From: Acidobacteriota bacterium | GTDB taxonomy: Bacteria; Acidobacteriota; Terriglobia; Bryobacterales; Bryobacteraceae | Length of the DNA stretch: 13,791 bases | Direction: 5' to 3' | Assembly (NCBI GenBank): GCA_023436715.1 | Contig: JAEZIJ010000166.1 | Location: 1 to 13,791 of the forward strand | In this document: positions 7,202 to 13,791 of the stretch, piece by piece | Position numbering within the stretch: the stretch's first letter is position 1 | Layout: the number at the start of each line of letters is the position of its first letter | The notes under the pieces: model-generated | Database searches by the model: none | The model's input: only the letters and a program-made list of their open reading frames with translations | What the model was told of the DNA's origin: nothing | Translations under genes and position numbers: made by a program

Positions 7202-7559
7202 GTCTTATCAGTTCCTGGGTCCGTTGTTGATCCTGGGCTTCTTCGTGAAATACCGAATCGGCCTCCACCAGCCCGGCGAGCGTGTCCGCACTCTGCCCGC
7301 CGGCTATGACGAAGTCTATCACGGCAAGCCCGGCAACCAGTTCCGCGCGTGCCCGCGCCGGTAGCAGGGTTCCCGGCGCTTCCATTACCGCCACGCACAC
7401 CGCGCCGCTTTCGGCTATCTCCCCGAGCCGCCGCGCATGCGCGGCCAGCAGCGGGTCGAACAAGCCTGTCACCAGACTAACGCGCCGGCCGCTTTGCCGG
7501 CGCCTTCGCGCGGCCTCGGCTGCTTGTTCCGCTGTGAGTATCTTTGTTCTTGTGTCCAC
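7179..7559 (-). CDS. Degenerate HldE/RfaE2-type nucleotidyltransferase
   Basis: A 126-residue protein, taken from GTG at 7559. It aligns by eye with the nucleotidyltransferase half of HldE, which makes ADP-heptose from heptose-1-phosphate and ATP. The lead-in KILTAEQAAEAARRRRQSGRR matches the family start. Then comes VTGLFDPLLAAH (30-41), where functional enzymes have TNGCFDLLHAGH. The HxGH nucleotide-binding motif is therefore L38-A39-A40-H41: the first His and the Gly are lost. Later parts (AELVAGLAVIDFVI) match the family helix-strand, but the loop between them is shortened and the ending is unlike RfaE2. Catalysis is doubtful. The frame could extend to a GTG at 7634, but those residues do not match the family. 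It overlaps the preceding gene by 83 bases and the next by 23. Confidence 0.6.
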   Translation of the reverse strand: MDTRTKILTAEQAAEAARRRRQSGRRVSLVTGLFDPLLAAHARRLGEIAESGAVCVAVMEAPGTLLPARARAELVAGLAVIDFVIAGGQSADTLAGLVEADSVFHEEAQDQQRTQELIRHVHDRQR

Positions 7560-8025
7560 TTGTTTGCCGGCTTGCCAGTTCCTTCGCAGATTCGGGATCG
7601 GCGCCCGCGGCCCGCGCCAGCGCGTACGCGGCACGCTCCTCGGGGGATCGTAGAAAATCGTATCTCGGGTCTTGCGGGGCGATGAAAACGCGCGGGAACC
7701 TGCCGTCCATCGCCGCCTCTTCCCGCTCCACTTCGAGCATCTCCTTGCGTTCCCGCTCCCAGTCGCCCGCTCCGAACACCACGGCGTCGGCGGCGGGAAG
7801 CCGGTCGAGCGCCTGCTCCAGCACTCCCGCTCGCGCCCTGATCACGCCGCTTACATCGACGCCCAGGGCCTCCAGGTCCTTCTTCGCCGTGGCCGCGCCA
7901 ATGCCTGCTACTATTACGCGCCCGCCCAGTTCGAGCACCTTCTGCACTTCGGGCGAGCCGCCGCCGAAATCCGCCACCACCAGGACACGGCTTCGGCCGA
8001 GTTTTTCCATGAAACGGGATTGCAC
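7477..8025 (-). CDS. Uncharacterised protein in heptosyltransferase operon
   Basis: A 182-residue soluble protein. I do not recognise a family with confidence. Its start (EKLGRSRVLVVADF) and the stretch LGGRVIVAGIGAATAKKDLEALGVDVSGVI resemble the first strands of PfkB/HldE-type kinases, but the intervening GGAAN-type substrate motif and the C-terminal GAGD motif are absent. The middle (about 87-130) is charged and ends in a VFIAPQDPRYDFLRSPEERAAYALARA segment. The last 28 residues overlap the next gene in another frame and are basic and low-complexity. A +1 shift in this region would fuse it to the RfaE2-like gene, giving an HldE-like order. The start is uncertain: GTG at 8025 lies two bases after AGGAGG, ATG at 8010 lies 17 after. 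Confidence 0.55.
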   Translation of the reverse strand: MQSRFMEKLGRSRVLVVADFGGGSPEVQKVLELGGRVIVAGIGAATAKKDLEALGVDVSGVIRARAGVLEQALDRLPAADAVVFGAGDWERERKEMLEVEREEAAMDGRFPRVFIAPQDPRYDFLRSPEERAAYALARAAGADPESAKELASRQTSGHKNKDTHSGTSSRGRAKAPAKRPAR

Positions 8026-8027
8026 GA

Positions 8028-8033
8028 CCTCCT
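8028..8033 (-). promoter_or_regulatory. Ribosome binding site overlapping the waaF stop
   Basis: On the - strand AGGAGG is a perfect Shine-Dalgarno core and shares bases with the TAG stop of the WaaF-like gene (8034-8032). Spacing is two bases to GTG 8025 and 17 to ATG 8010, neither ideal, so it does not settle the start of the next gene. Confidence 0.6.
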
Positions 8034-9054
8034 ATTTCACCAACTCCAGGGCCGTTCGCGCTACCCGGTCTGCCGAAACTGCCGTCATGCAGCGGTGGTC
8101 GGTGGGGCAGTCGCGCAGCATGCAGGGGCTGCAATCGACCTGTTCCCGCACCAAAGATGTCACCGGGCCGCCCGGCGCCGTCGCCACCCAATCCGTCGGT
8201 CCGAAGACCGCTACCGTCGGTACTCCGAGCGCCGAGGCCACGTGCATAGCCCCGGAGTCGTTCGTCAGAAACACCCGGCACGCCGCCGCCATCTCGATGA
8301 ACTGCGCCAGAGTGGTCTCTCCTGCCACGTTCAGCACCCGGCAGCCGTTCCGCCGGATCCGTTCCGCGATGCCCCGGGCGAGCGCGCTCTCCTTCTGCGA
8401 GCCGAACAGCGCGACCCCGGCGTCCAGCTCTCCAGCGAGCATCGTTGCGGCTTCGGCGAACCGCTCCGGCGGCCACTGCTTCGCCCGGCTGTTCTCAGCC
8501 CCCGGGCTCACCCCGATCACGGCGCCTCGGAACCCCATGGCCGCAAAGCGCTCCTGCCCGATCCGCCTCGCCTCGGCCGCGCCGTCGAGCACGATGGGCG
8601 CGCATGGCGGCAGCTTTCCGATGATCGCGGCGCGCCGCAGCAGTTCCATATAGTAGAAGCTCTCGTGCCGTGGAATTTCGCCGGGCGCGGGCCGCCTCAC
8701 GGCGATTGTGAGCAGCGCGCCCCGGCCGTCGCGGTTATACCCGATGCGCTCCGGGATACCGGCCATTCTCACAACCAGCGCGGATTCGAACGAGTTCGGC
8801 AGCAGAACCGCCGCATCGAAGCGCCGCGCCCGGAGCACGCGTGCCAGGCGGAATCGCCCGGCCCAGGTCCGCGCGGCGGGAATCATCTCGTCGCAAAACG
8901 GCTCGCGTTCGTAAAGGCCGGCCACCCACGGCCGCGCCAGAATCGTAATCCGCGCCTCGGGGAACCGGCTCCGCAGCGCACGCAGCGCGGGCAGGGACAT
9001 TACCGCATCGCCCACCCAATTGGTCGCCCGGACCAGTATGTTCTCCCACGCCAC
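8032..9054 (-). CDS. waaF: ADP-heptose:LPS heptosyltransferase II (WaaF-like, GT9)
   Basis: A 340-residue GT-B enzyme that transfers the second heptose of the LPS inner core. Motifs in order: ILVRATNWVGDAVMSLPAL (6-24), the WaaF N-terminus with its conserved Asp; the NRDGRG region (107-112); the donor-binding PGAENSRAKQWP (184-195); and TNDSGAMHVASALGVPTVAVFGPTD (264-288), the GT9 signature. A cysteine cluster C308-x2-C311-x4-C316-x5-C322 near the C-terminus matches the conserved Cys set of WaaF proteins and favours WaaF over WaaC. The start is GTG at 9054; the frame is closed by a TAG immediately upstream (GGATAG before GTG). It is the first gene of a five-gene - strand operon and is divergent from the sugar isomerase gene with 49 bases between starts. 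Confidence 0.9.
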   Translation of the reverse strand: MAWENILVRATNWVGDAVMSLPALRALRSRFPEARITILARPWVAGLYEREPFCDEMIPAARTWAGRFRLARVLRARRFDAAVLLPNSFESALVVRMAGIPERIGYNRDGRGALLTIAVRRPAPGEIPRHESFYYMELLRRAAIIGKLPPCAPIVLDGAAEARRIGQERFAAMGFRGAVIGVSPGAENSRAKQWPPERFAEAATMLAGELDAGVALFGSQKESALARGIAERIRRNGCRVLNVAGETTLAQFIEMAAACRVFLTNDSGAMHVASALGVPTVAVFGPTDWVATAPGGPVTSLVREQVDCSPCMLRDCPTDHRCMTAVSADRVARTALELVK

Positions 9055-9103
9055 CTATCCAGTGTAGTCCGATACAATAGGCAGTTCCCGAGGAGAGTGC
9101 CTC

Positions 9104-9874
9104 ATGCGCCTTGGCGCGGTTACATATAACGTCCTGAAGGACTGGGACCTCGAAACCATCATCACGAAACTCGAGGCGGCGGGCTTTGAGGCGGTCGAAC
9201 TGCGAACCGAGCACAAGCACGGCATCGAGCCGTCCATCGGAGCGGCGGAGCGCGACGCCGTCCGCAATCGCTTCGCCAAAAGCAAAGTGCGGCTGCTGAG
9301 CTACGGCACTACCTGCGAATTCCATTCGGCCGACCCCGCGGTGCGCCGCAAGAACATCGATCTCGCGAAGCAGTTCGTCGACCTCGCGCACGATACCGGC
9401 GCCTGGGGCGTCAAGGTCCGGCCCAACGGCTTCGCCAAGGAGGTTTCGCGGGAGACCACCATAGACAACATCGGCGCCTCGTTGCGCGAGCTCGGCGACT
9501 ACGGCGAAGGGCGCGGCGTCGAGATCTGGCTCGAAGTCCACGGCAGCGAAACCCAGGTGCCCCAGGTGGCGGCGGCGATCATGCGCGCCACACGCCACAA
9601 GAACGTGGGCCTGTGCTGGAACTCCAATCCTACCGATGTAGTAAACGGCTCCGTAAAACAGAACTGGGAACTGCTCAAGCCGTGGGTGCGAAACGCGCAC
9701 ATTACCGAACTGGCCAACCCCGCCTATCCCTGGCGCGAGCTGTTTGGCCTTATGCGGCAATCCGGGTATGACCGGTACACCCTCTGCGAAACGCAGGAAA
9801 GCAAAGAGCCGGAGCGCTTCCTGCGCTGGTACAAAGCCCTCTGGACGGAACTGGTGCGGCCATGCGCAGCTTAA
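9104..9874 (+). CDS. Sugar phosphate isomerase/epimerase family TIM barrel
   Basis: A 256-residue protein of the xylose isomerase-like TIM-barrel/AP endonuclease 2 superfamily, which isomerises or epimerises sugars using a divalent metal. The first strand is MRLGAVTYNVLKDWDLETII. Likely metal and catalytic residues are E144 (IWLEVHG), H199 (NAHITEL) and E229 (TLCETQES), with the WN pair at 172-173 on a barrel strand; their spacing fits the family. The true substrate cannot be read from sequence; acidobacterial members are often linked to uptake of plant-derived sugars or inositol. A good ribosome site, AGGAG at 9091-9095, lies eight bases before the ATG, and TACAAT at 9073-9078 could be a -10 without a clear -35. 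The stop overlaps the next gene by 13 bases. Confidence 0.85.
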   Translation: MRLGAVTYNVLKDWDLETIITKLEAAGFEAVELRTEHKHGIEPSIGAAERDAVRNRFAKSKVRLLSYGTTCEFHSADPAVRRKNIDLAKQFVDLAHDTGAWGVKVRPNGFAKEVSRETTIDNIGASLRELGDYGEGRGVEIWLEVHGSETQVPQVAAAIMRATRHKNVGLCWNSNPTDVVNGSVKQNWELLKPWVRNAHITELANPAYPWRELFGLMRQSGYDRYTLCETQESKEPERFLRWYKALWTELVRPCAA

Positions 9875-12246
9875 CCCGCCGCTGCCTGATCTTCGTTCTT
9901 GCCGCGGTCGCCGCGGCCGCCGTACCTTCACCCGAATCCCACTTCGGCCACAAGATAGGTGCGGACCGCACGGTCCTCGACTGGAACCGCGTCGTTTCCT
10001 ATTTCCAGGCGCTCGCGAAAACTTCCGACCGCGTGCGGGTGAAAGAACTCGGCAAGAGCACCGAGGGCCGGCCGTTCATCGCCGTTACCGTGGCCTCCGC
10101 GGACACCATCCGCAAGCTGGACCGCTACGCCTGGATACAGCAGAAACTCGCCGATCCGCGCACCACTCCCGAAGCCGAAGCCGAAAAGCTCATCGCAGAG
10201 GGCAAGGCTGTGGTGATGATTACGTGCTCGATCCATGCCACTGAGATCGCATCGAGCCACACCACGATCGAGCTCGTTTACCGCCTGCTGACGGAAGACA
10301 CGCCCCGCCACCGCGCCATTCTCGACAACACGATCTTCCTGCTCGTTCCGTCGCTCAATCCGGACGGCATGGATATCGTGACCCGCTGGTACCGCAAAAC
10401 GCTTGGCACGCCTTTCGAGGGCACCGCGCCGCCCGAACTCTACCACAAGTATCTCGGCCACGATAACAACCGCGACTGGTACTTCTTCACGCAGCCGGAA
10501 ACGCGCCTGACCGTGTCGCAGCTTCATAACGTCTGGCACCCGCAGATCGTCTACGACGTCCACCAGCAGGGCCCGAACGCCTCGCGCATGTTCGTCCCGC
10601 CATGGATGGACCCGATCGAGCCCAACATCGACCCGATCCTCGCGCAGGAGTGCAACATGATCGGAATGGGTATGGCCGCGGATCTCACCGGGGCGGGGAA
10701 GACCGGCGTCGTCATCAACGCCCTGTACGATTTCTGGAGTCCGGCTCGCCACTACCAGGCCTATCACGGCGGCATGCGGATTCTTTCGGAATCCGCCAGC
10801 GCGAACCTCGCCTCGCCCATCACCGTGAACCCCGACCTCATACAGCAGAGAGCACAGGGCTACGACCCGCGCCAGGCAAGCTGGAACTATCTCGAGCCCT
10901 GGCTGGGCGGCGAGTGGACGCTTCGCGACATCATCGACTACCAGATGATCGCCATGGAATCGGTCCTTTTCCAGGCCGCCACCCGCCGCGAGGACCTGCT
11001 CCGGAACTTCTACCGTATCGGCCGGCGCACGGTGGAGCGGAAATCGCCCTGGGCGTTCGTGATCCCGGCCCAGCAGCGCGACCCCGGCGCGATGCGCAAG
11101 TTGATCGAAACGCTCCAGTTCGGGCAGGTGGAGGTCCAGCAGGCGGCGGAGCCCTTCGAAGGCGGCGGCCGGAGATTCGCCGCCGGGACCTACGTGATTC
11201 GCATGCAGCAGCCCTATGGCGCATTCGCGAAGACTCTGCTCGAGCGGCAGCGCTACCCCGACCTGCGGCAGTATCCTGGCGGCCCTCCCAAGCGCCCCTA
11301 TGACGTTACCGCGCACACGCTGCCGCTGTTGATGGGCGTGGAGGCGGTCGCCGTGGAAACGCCGGTAACGGTGGAACTCAAGTCCGCCGTTTTGGTTCCT
11401 GAACCGCGCCAGGCTGAGCTGCCGGCCGCATCCACGGACACCTGGCGGGCCATCAATGCAATCTGGAAATCCGGCGGCAGTGTCTGGCGCGATCCCGCCA
11501 CCGGAGACTTCGCGGCCACCGAAGCCCCGAACCTGAAGCGGGTAACACGCCCGCGGATCGGGATCTACAAGTCCTTCATCCCCAGCATCGACGAAGGCTG
11601 GACCCGCTGGGTGCTCGAGCAGTTCGGCTTCGACTACAAGAGCGCCGGCAATGCGGACATCCTCTCAAGCGGCCTGCGGAAACGGTACGACGTTCTGGTG
11701 TTTGCCGATCAGAGTGCCGCGTCCATCGCCAGCGGCTACCGCACGGGCGCGATGCCCGAGGAGTTCACCGGCGGCCTCGGCTCGAAGGGCGCGGAGGCGC
11801 TCAAGCGCTTCGCTTCGGACGGGGGCACGCTGGTGTTCCTCAACGACTCGACCGCGTATGCCGTTCAGTCGCTGGACATAAACGTCAAGAACGCGGTGGG
11901 CGGCATCTCCAGCCGGGATCTTTATTCCCCCGGTTCGCTTTTGAACGTGACGCTCGACTCCAAAAGCACGCTGAATTACGGGCTGCCTCCGGAGATCGCG
12001 ATTTGGAACGAGGGGAGCCCGGCGTGGGAAGTCCCGGAAGGCTCGCCGGCGCGCGTCGCAGCGCGCTATCCGCAGTCGCAGATCCTGGCCTCGGGATGGC
12101 TGCTCGGTGAGAAATACCTGGCCGGAAAGGCTGCTCTCATCGAGTACCCGATGGGCTCGGGGCGCATCGTCCTGTTCGGAATGCGCCCGCAATACCGCGC
12201 GCAGAGCTACCTGACCTTCAAGCTTCTCTTTAACGCGCTCCTGTAA
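9862..12246 (+). CDS. Exported M14-family zinc carboxypeptidase
   Basis: A secreted or periplasmic zinc peptidase of 794 residues. The N-terminal signal peptide (1-20) has a basic start and Ala/Val-rich core. The M14 catalytic domain spans about 35-330. Zinc ligands are H125 and E128 in SIHATE and H234 in YDVHQQGP; NPDGM (166-170) and HDNNRDW with R204 (200-206) match the carboxypeptidase substrate-binding motif. The second half (about 390-794) contains an Ig-like or linker part and a Rossmann/GATase-like segment (GIYKSFIPSIDEGWTRWVLEQFGF ... LVFADQ ... DGGTLVFLN ... GRIVLFGMRPQYRAQ), an arrangement found in large M14 proteins of Acidobacteriota and Bacteroidota. Peptide specificity is unknown. 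It overlaps the isomerase gene by 13 bases, so the two form one transcription unit. Confidence 0.93.
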   Translation: MRSLTRRCLIFVLAAVAAAAVPSPESHFGHKIGADRTVLDWNRVVSYFQALAKTSDRVRVKELGKSTEGRPFIAVTVASADTIRKLDRYAWIQQKLADPRTTPEAEAEKLIAEGKAVVMITCSIHATEIASSHTTIELVYRLLTEDTPRHRAILDNTIFLLVPSLNPDGMDIVTRWYRKTLGTPFEGTAPPELYHKYLGHDNNRDWYFFTQPETRLTVSQLHNVWHPQIVYDVHQQGPNASRMFVPPWMDPIEPNIDPILAQECNMIGMGMAADLTGAGKTGVVINALYDFWSPARHYQAYHGGMRILSESASANLASPITVNPDLIQQRAQGYDPRQASWNYLEPWLGGEWTLRDIIDYQMIAMESVLFQAATRREDLLRNFYRIGRRTVERKSPWAFVIPAQQRDPGAMRKLIETLQFGQVEVQQAAEPFEGGGRRFAAGTYVIRMQQPYGAFAKTLLERQRYPDLRQYPGGPPKRPYDVTAHTLPLLMGVEAVAVETPVTVELKSAVLVPEPRQAELPAASTDTWRAINAIWKSGGSVWRDPATGDFAATEAPNLKRVTRPRIGIYKSFIPSIDEGWTRWVLEQFGFDYKSAGNADILSSGLRKRYDVLVFADQSAASIASGYRTGAMPEEFTGGLGSKGAEALKRFASDGGTLVFLNDSTAYAVQSLDINVKNAVGGISSRDLYSPGSLLNVTLDSKSTLNYGLPPEIAIWNEGSPAWEVPEGSPARVAARYPQSQILASGWLLGEKYLAGKAALIEYPMGSGRIVLFGMRPQYRAQSYLTFKLLFNALL

Positions 12247-12270
12247 GTGGCGAAGGATTCGGCCGACTTC

Positions 12271-12290
12271 GACGTAAGATGACGTAAGAT
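12271..12290 (+). promoter_or_regulatory. Duplicated GACGTAAGAT upstream of the propeller gene
   Basis: GACGTAAGAT occurs twice head to tail just ahead of ATG 12298. Each copy ends in TAAGAT, a fair -10 hexamer. From the second copy (12285-12290), transcription would start about at the A of the ATG, giving a leaderless mRNA; AGGGG at 12292-12296 is only one base from the ATG and too close to be a good ribosome site. No convincing -35 is seen. It may instead be a two-site operator. Confidence 0.35.
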
Positions 12291-12297
12291 TAGGGGC

Positions 12298-13595
12298 ATG
12301 TTCCGCTTTGCCCTCGCTGCGCTCCTGCTCCCTGCCGCCGCTCTTCCTCAACCCGCACCGATGTTTCGCGGCAACCTGCGCCACCCCGGCGTCTATGCCG
12401 CCCCCGGCGGGCGCACGCCGCCCCGAGTCAAGTGGAAATTCCAGACCGGCGCCCGCGTGATTTCCTCTCCGGCGATCGCGGGCGGCGCGATTTACTTCGG
12501 CAGCGTCGATCAGCATCTGTACGCGCTCGACCTCGAATCCGGCCGGCAGAAATGGAAGTACAAGACTGAAAGCGCCGTCACCTCGTCGCCCGCCGTCAGC
12601 GCGGGAACCGTGTATTTCGGCAGTTTCGACGGAAATTTCTACGCGCTCGACGCCGCCGCCGGCAAGCTGAAATGGAAGTTCGCCACCGAGGGCGAGCGCC
12701 GGTTCACGGCCAAAGGCATACATGCGCTCCAGCCCAAGGGCGAGTGGATGCCGGATCCATGGGACTTCTATCTCTCCTCGCCAGCCGTCGCCAACGGCGT
12801 TGTGTATTTCGGCAGCGGCGACGGGCATATCTACGCGCTCGACGCCGCCAACGGCGCGCTCAAATGGAAGGTCCGCACCGCCGGCGTGGTGCACTCATCG
12901 CCCGCTGTCGCCGGCGGGATCGTTTACGCCGGGAGTTGGGATTCGTTCCTTTATGCGCTGGATGCCGCGACAGGGCGGCAGATCTGGCGCTACAAGACCG
13001 GAGAGGACCCCACGAACCATAACCAGGTGGGCATCCAGGGGTCGCCTGCGGTCGTGGACGGCACGGTCTATTTCGGCTGCCGCGATTCGAAGGTATATGC
13101 GCTCGATGCGCAGACGGGCAAAAAGAAATGGGAGTTCACAAACAATGGCTCATGGGTGCTGAACTCTCCCGCGGTAGACGGCGGCAAACTATACTTCGGG
13201 ACTTCCGATACCGCCCGCTTCTACATCCTGAATGCTGCCACCGGCTCCCCGCTGTTCTCGATGGACGCCAAAATGCCATCTACGCTTCGCCCACGATCGC
13301 CGGAGGCATTGTTTACCTCGGGACTTTCGGAGGCAAACTTCACGCGCTCGACGTCAACACACGCCGGGAACTGTGGGTCTGGCAGAGCGACGCTTCGAAG
13401 CAGAACGCGCCGAAGTTCACCGGGCGGGACGGGCATCTCGACTTCGTGGCCGCCATGGGCTCGAACTTCTACGAGGAGATGGTCACCGGAGTAGGCCGCA
13501 TGCTCACCATGGGCTCGATTCTCTCCTCGCCGGTAGCCGAGAAAAACGTCATCTATTTCGGCGCGACCGACGGCGCCCTGTACGCCTTGATGTAG
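12298..13595 (+). pseudogene. Secreted PQQ-like eight-bladed beta-propeller, frameshifted
   Basis: An exported beta-propeller of the PQQ-binding/YncE-BamB-like type; such proteins bind cofactors, sugars or partner proteins, and no enzyme motif is visible. A signal peptide (1-18) is followed by repeats of the form SSPAVxxGxVYFGSxDxxxYALDAxTGxxxWxxxT. I count eight blades, ending GATDGALYALM. Translation from 12298 is clean to K325, then leaves the family frame at the A-run 13270-13273. The remaining blade 7 and blade 8 (NAIYASPTIAGGIVYLGTF...) read in the next frame to TAG at 13593-13595. Adding one A to the run restores a 432-residue protein. Unshifted reading ends at 13494 with about 70 unrelated residues. 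The site is a homopolymer, so assembly error is as likely as true inactivation. An unrelated insert (WMPDPWDFY) lies in blade 3. Confidence 0.85.
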
Positions 13596-13791
13596 GGTTG
13601 ACCGGGCGCGACCGACGGCGCCCTGTACGCCTTGATGTAGGTGTTGACCGGGCTCGACCGACGGCGCCCCATACGCCTTGATGTGAGGGTTGACCGGGCT
13701 CGACCGACGGCGCCCTGTATGCATTGATGTAGGGTTGACCGGGCGCGACCGACGGCGCCCGGTACGCCTTGATGTAGGTGTTGACCGGGCG
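13561..13791 (+). repeat. 45-46 bp tandem array seeded by the gene 3' end
   Basis: At least five head-to-tail units begin at 13561, 13606, 13652, 13698 and 13743, with lengths 45, 46, 46, 45 and 46; a sixth starts at 13789 and is cut by the window end. Each unit opens with GCGCGACCGACGGCGCC or GCTCGACCGACGGCGCC, continues with a copy of the last codons of the propeller gene (TACGCCTTGATGTAG), and closes with GTTGACCGG. Unit 1 is partly coding: its first 35 bases are the end of the propeller gene with its stop. Units differ by a few substitutions and by single-base indels. No T-run follows, so it does not look like a terminator. Expansion from the gene tail by slippage is the likely origin. 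Confidence 0.85.

Noticed and set aside
7672..9129. 485-codon + strand open frame over the heptosyltransferase region
   Set aside because: Antisense to WaaF with its conserved GT9 motifs and Cys cluster; composition is His/Arg/Pro-rich with no domain.
8735..9931. Long 398-codon open frame on the - strand across the isomerase gene
   Set aside because: It is antisense to WaaF-like and isomerase genes with clear family motifs, and its own translation shows no recognisable domain; high GC content explains the length.
9928..11316. 462-codon open frame on the - strand inside the peptidase gene
   Set aside because: Antisense shadow of the M14 catalytic domain, where both zinc motifs are well conserved on the + strand.
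13267..13275. Programmed -1 ribosomal frameshift
   Set aside because: No X XXY YYZ heptamer in the correct frame at GCC AAA ATG; a single-base indel is simpler.
13221..13724. - strand open frame with a repeated HQGVQGAVGRA peptide in the tandem array
   Set aside because: The peptide repeat is a by-product of the DNA repeat; the 45/46 bp alternation breaks the frame and the rest is antisense to the propeller gene.
13561..13791. CRISPR array
   Set aside because: Units are contiguous with no unique spacers, and the unit is a copy of a gene tail.

Overview
The window is GC-rich and densely coded, with short gaps and frequent start/stop overlaps. LPS-core heptosyltransferases, a signal-peptide amidase with an AMIN domain, a lipoprotein and several exported proteins point to a Gram-negative (diderm) bacterium. 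The large M14 metallopeptidase, the PQQ-like beta-propeller, the paired intergenic hairpins and the MlaF-type ATPase with an STG signature fit Acidobacteriota (Bryobacterales/Solibacter-like). This placement is from family knowledge and memory, not from a search.

Left part (1-1749): the 3' end of an unrecognised + strand gene; a pair of REP-like hairpins; a previously unlisted 47-residue zinc-ribbon gene on the - strand (289-432); then a + strand SH3-domain lipoprotein whose second SH3 domain is split by a proline-rich insert. Middle left (1762-5377): a - strand pair, mobA followed by a MlaF-like ABC ATPase, overlapping by ATGA. Divergent from it is a + strand cell-wall pair, a lytic transglycosylase and an AmiC-type amidase, also overlapping by ATGA. 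Between the amidase and the next operon lies about 230 bp that looks like the 5' remnant of a group II intron.

Centre (5640-9054): a compact five-gene - strand operon. In transcription order it holds a WaaF-like heptosyltransferase, an unrecognised protein with a faint HldE-kinase resemblance, a degenerate HldE/RfaE2-type nucleotidyltransferase, a WaaC-like heptosyltransferase, and a membrane methyltransferase of the ICMT/PEMT family. The job is most likely LPS inner-core assembly. The two middle genes sit where hldE might be expected but lack key catalytic features.

Right part (9104-13791): a + strand TIM-barrel sugar isomerase/epimerase overlapping an exported 794-residue M14 zinc carboxypeptidase. 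Next comes a secreted eight-bladed PQQ-like beta-propeller broken by a one-base frameshift in blade 7. The last 35 bases of that gene, with its stop codon, start a 45-46 bp tandem array of at least five copies that runs off the end of the window.

I saw no complete new defence or mobile system. The points most worth checking are the gene-tail-seeded tandem array, the degenerate HldE-like pair, the small zinc-ribbon gene, and the intron remnant.
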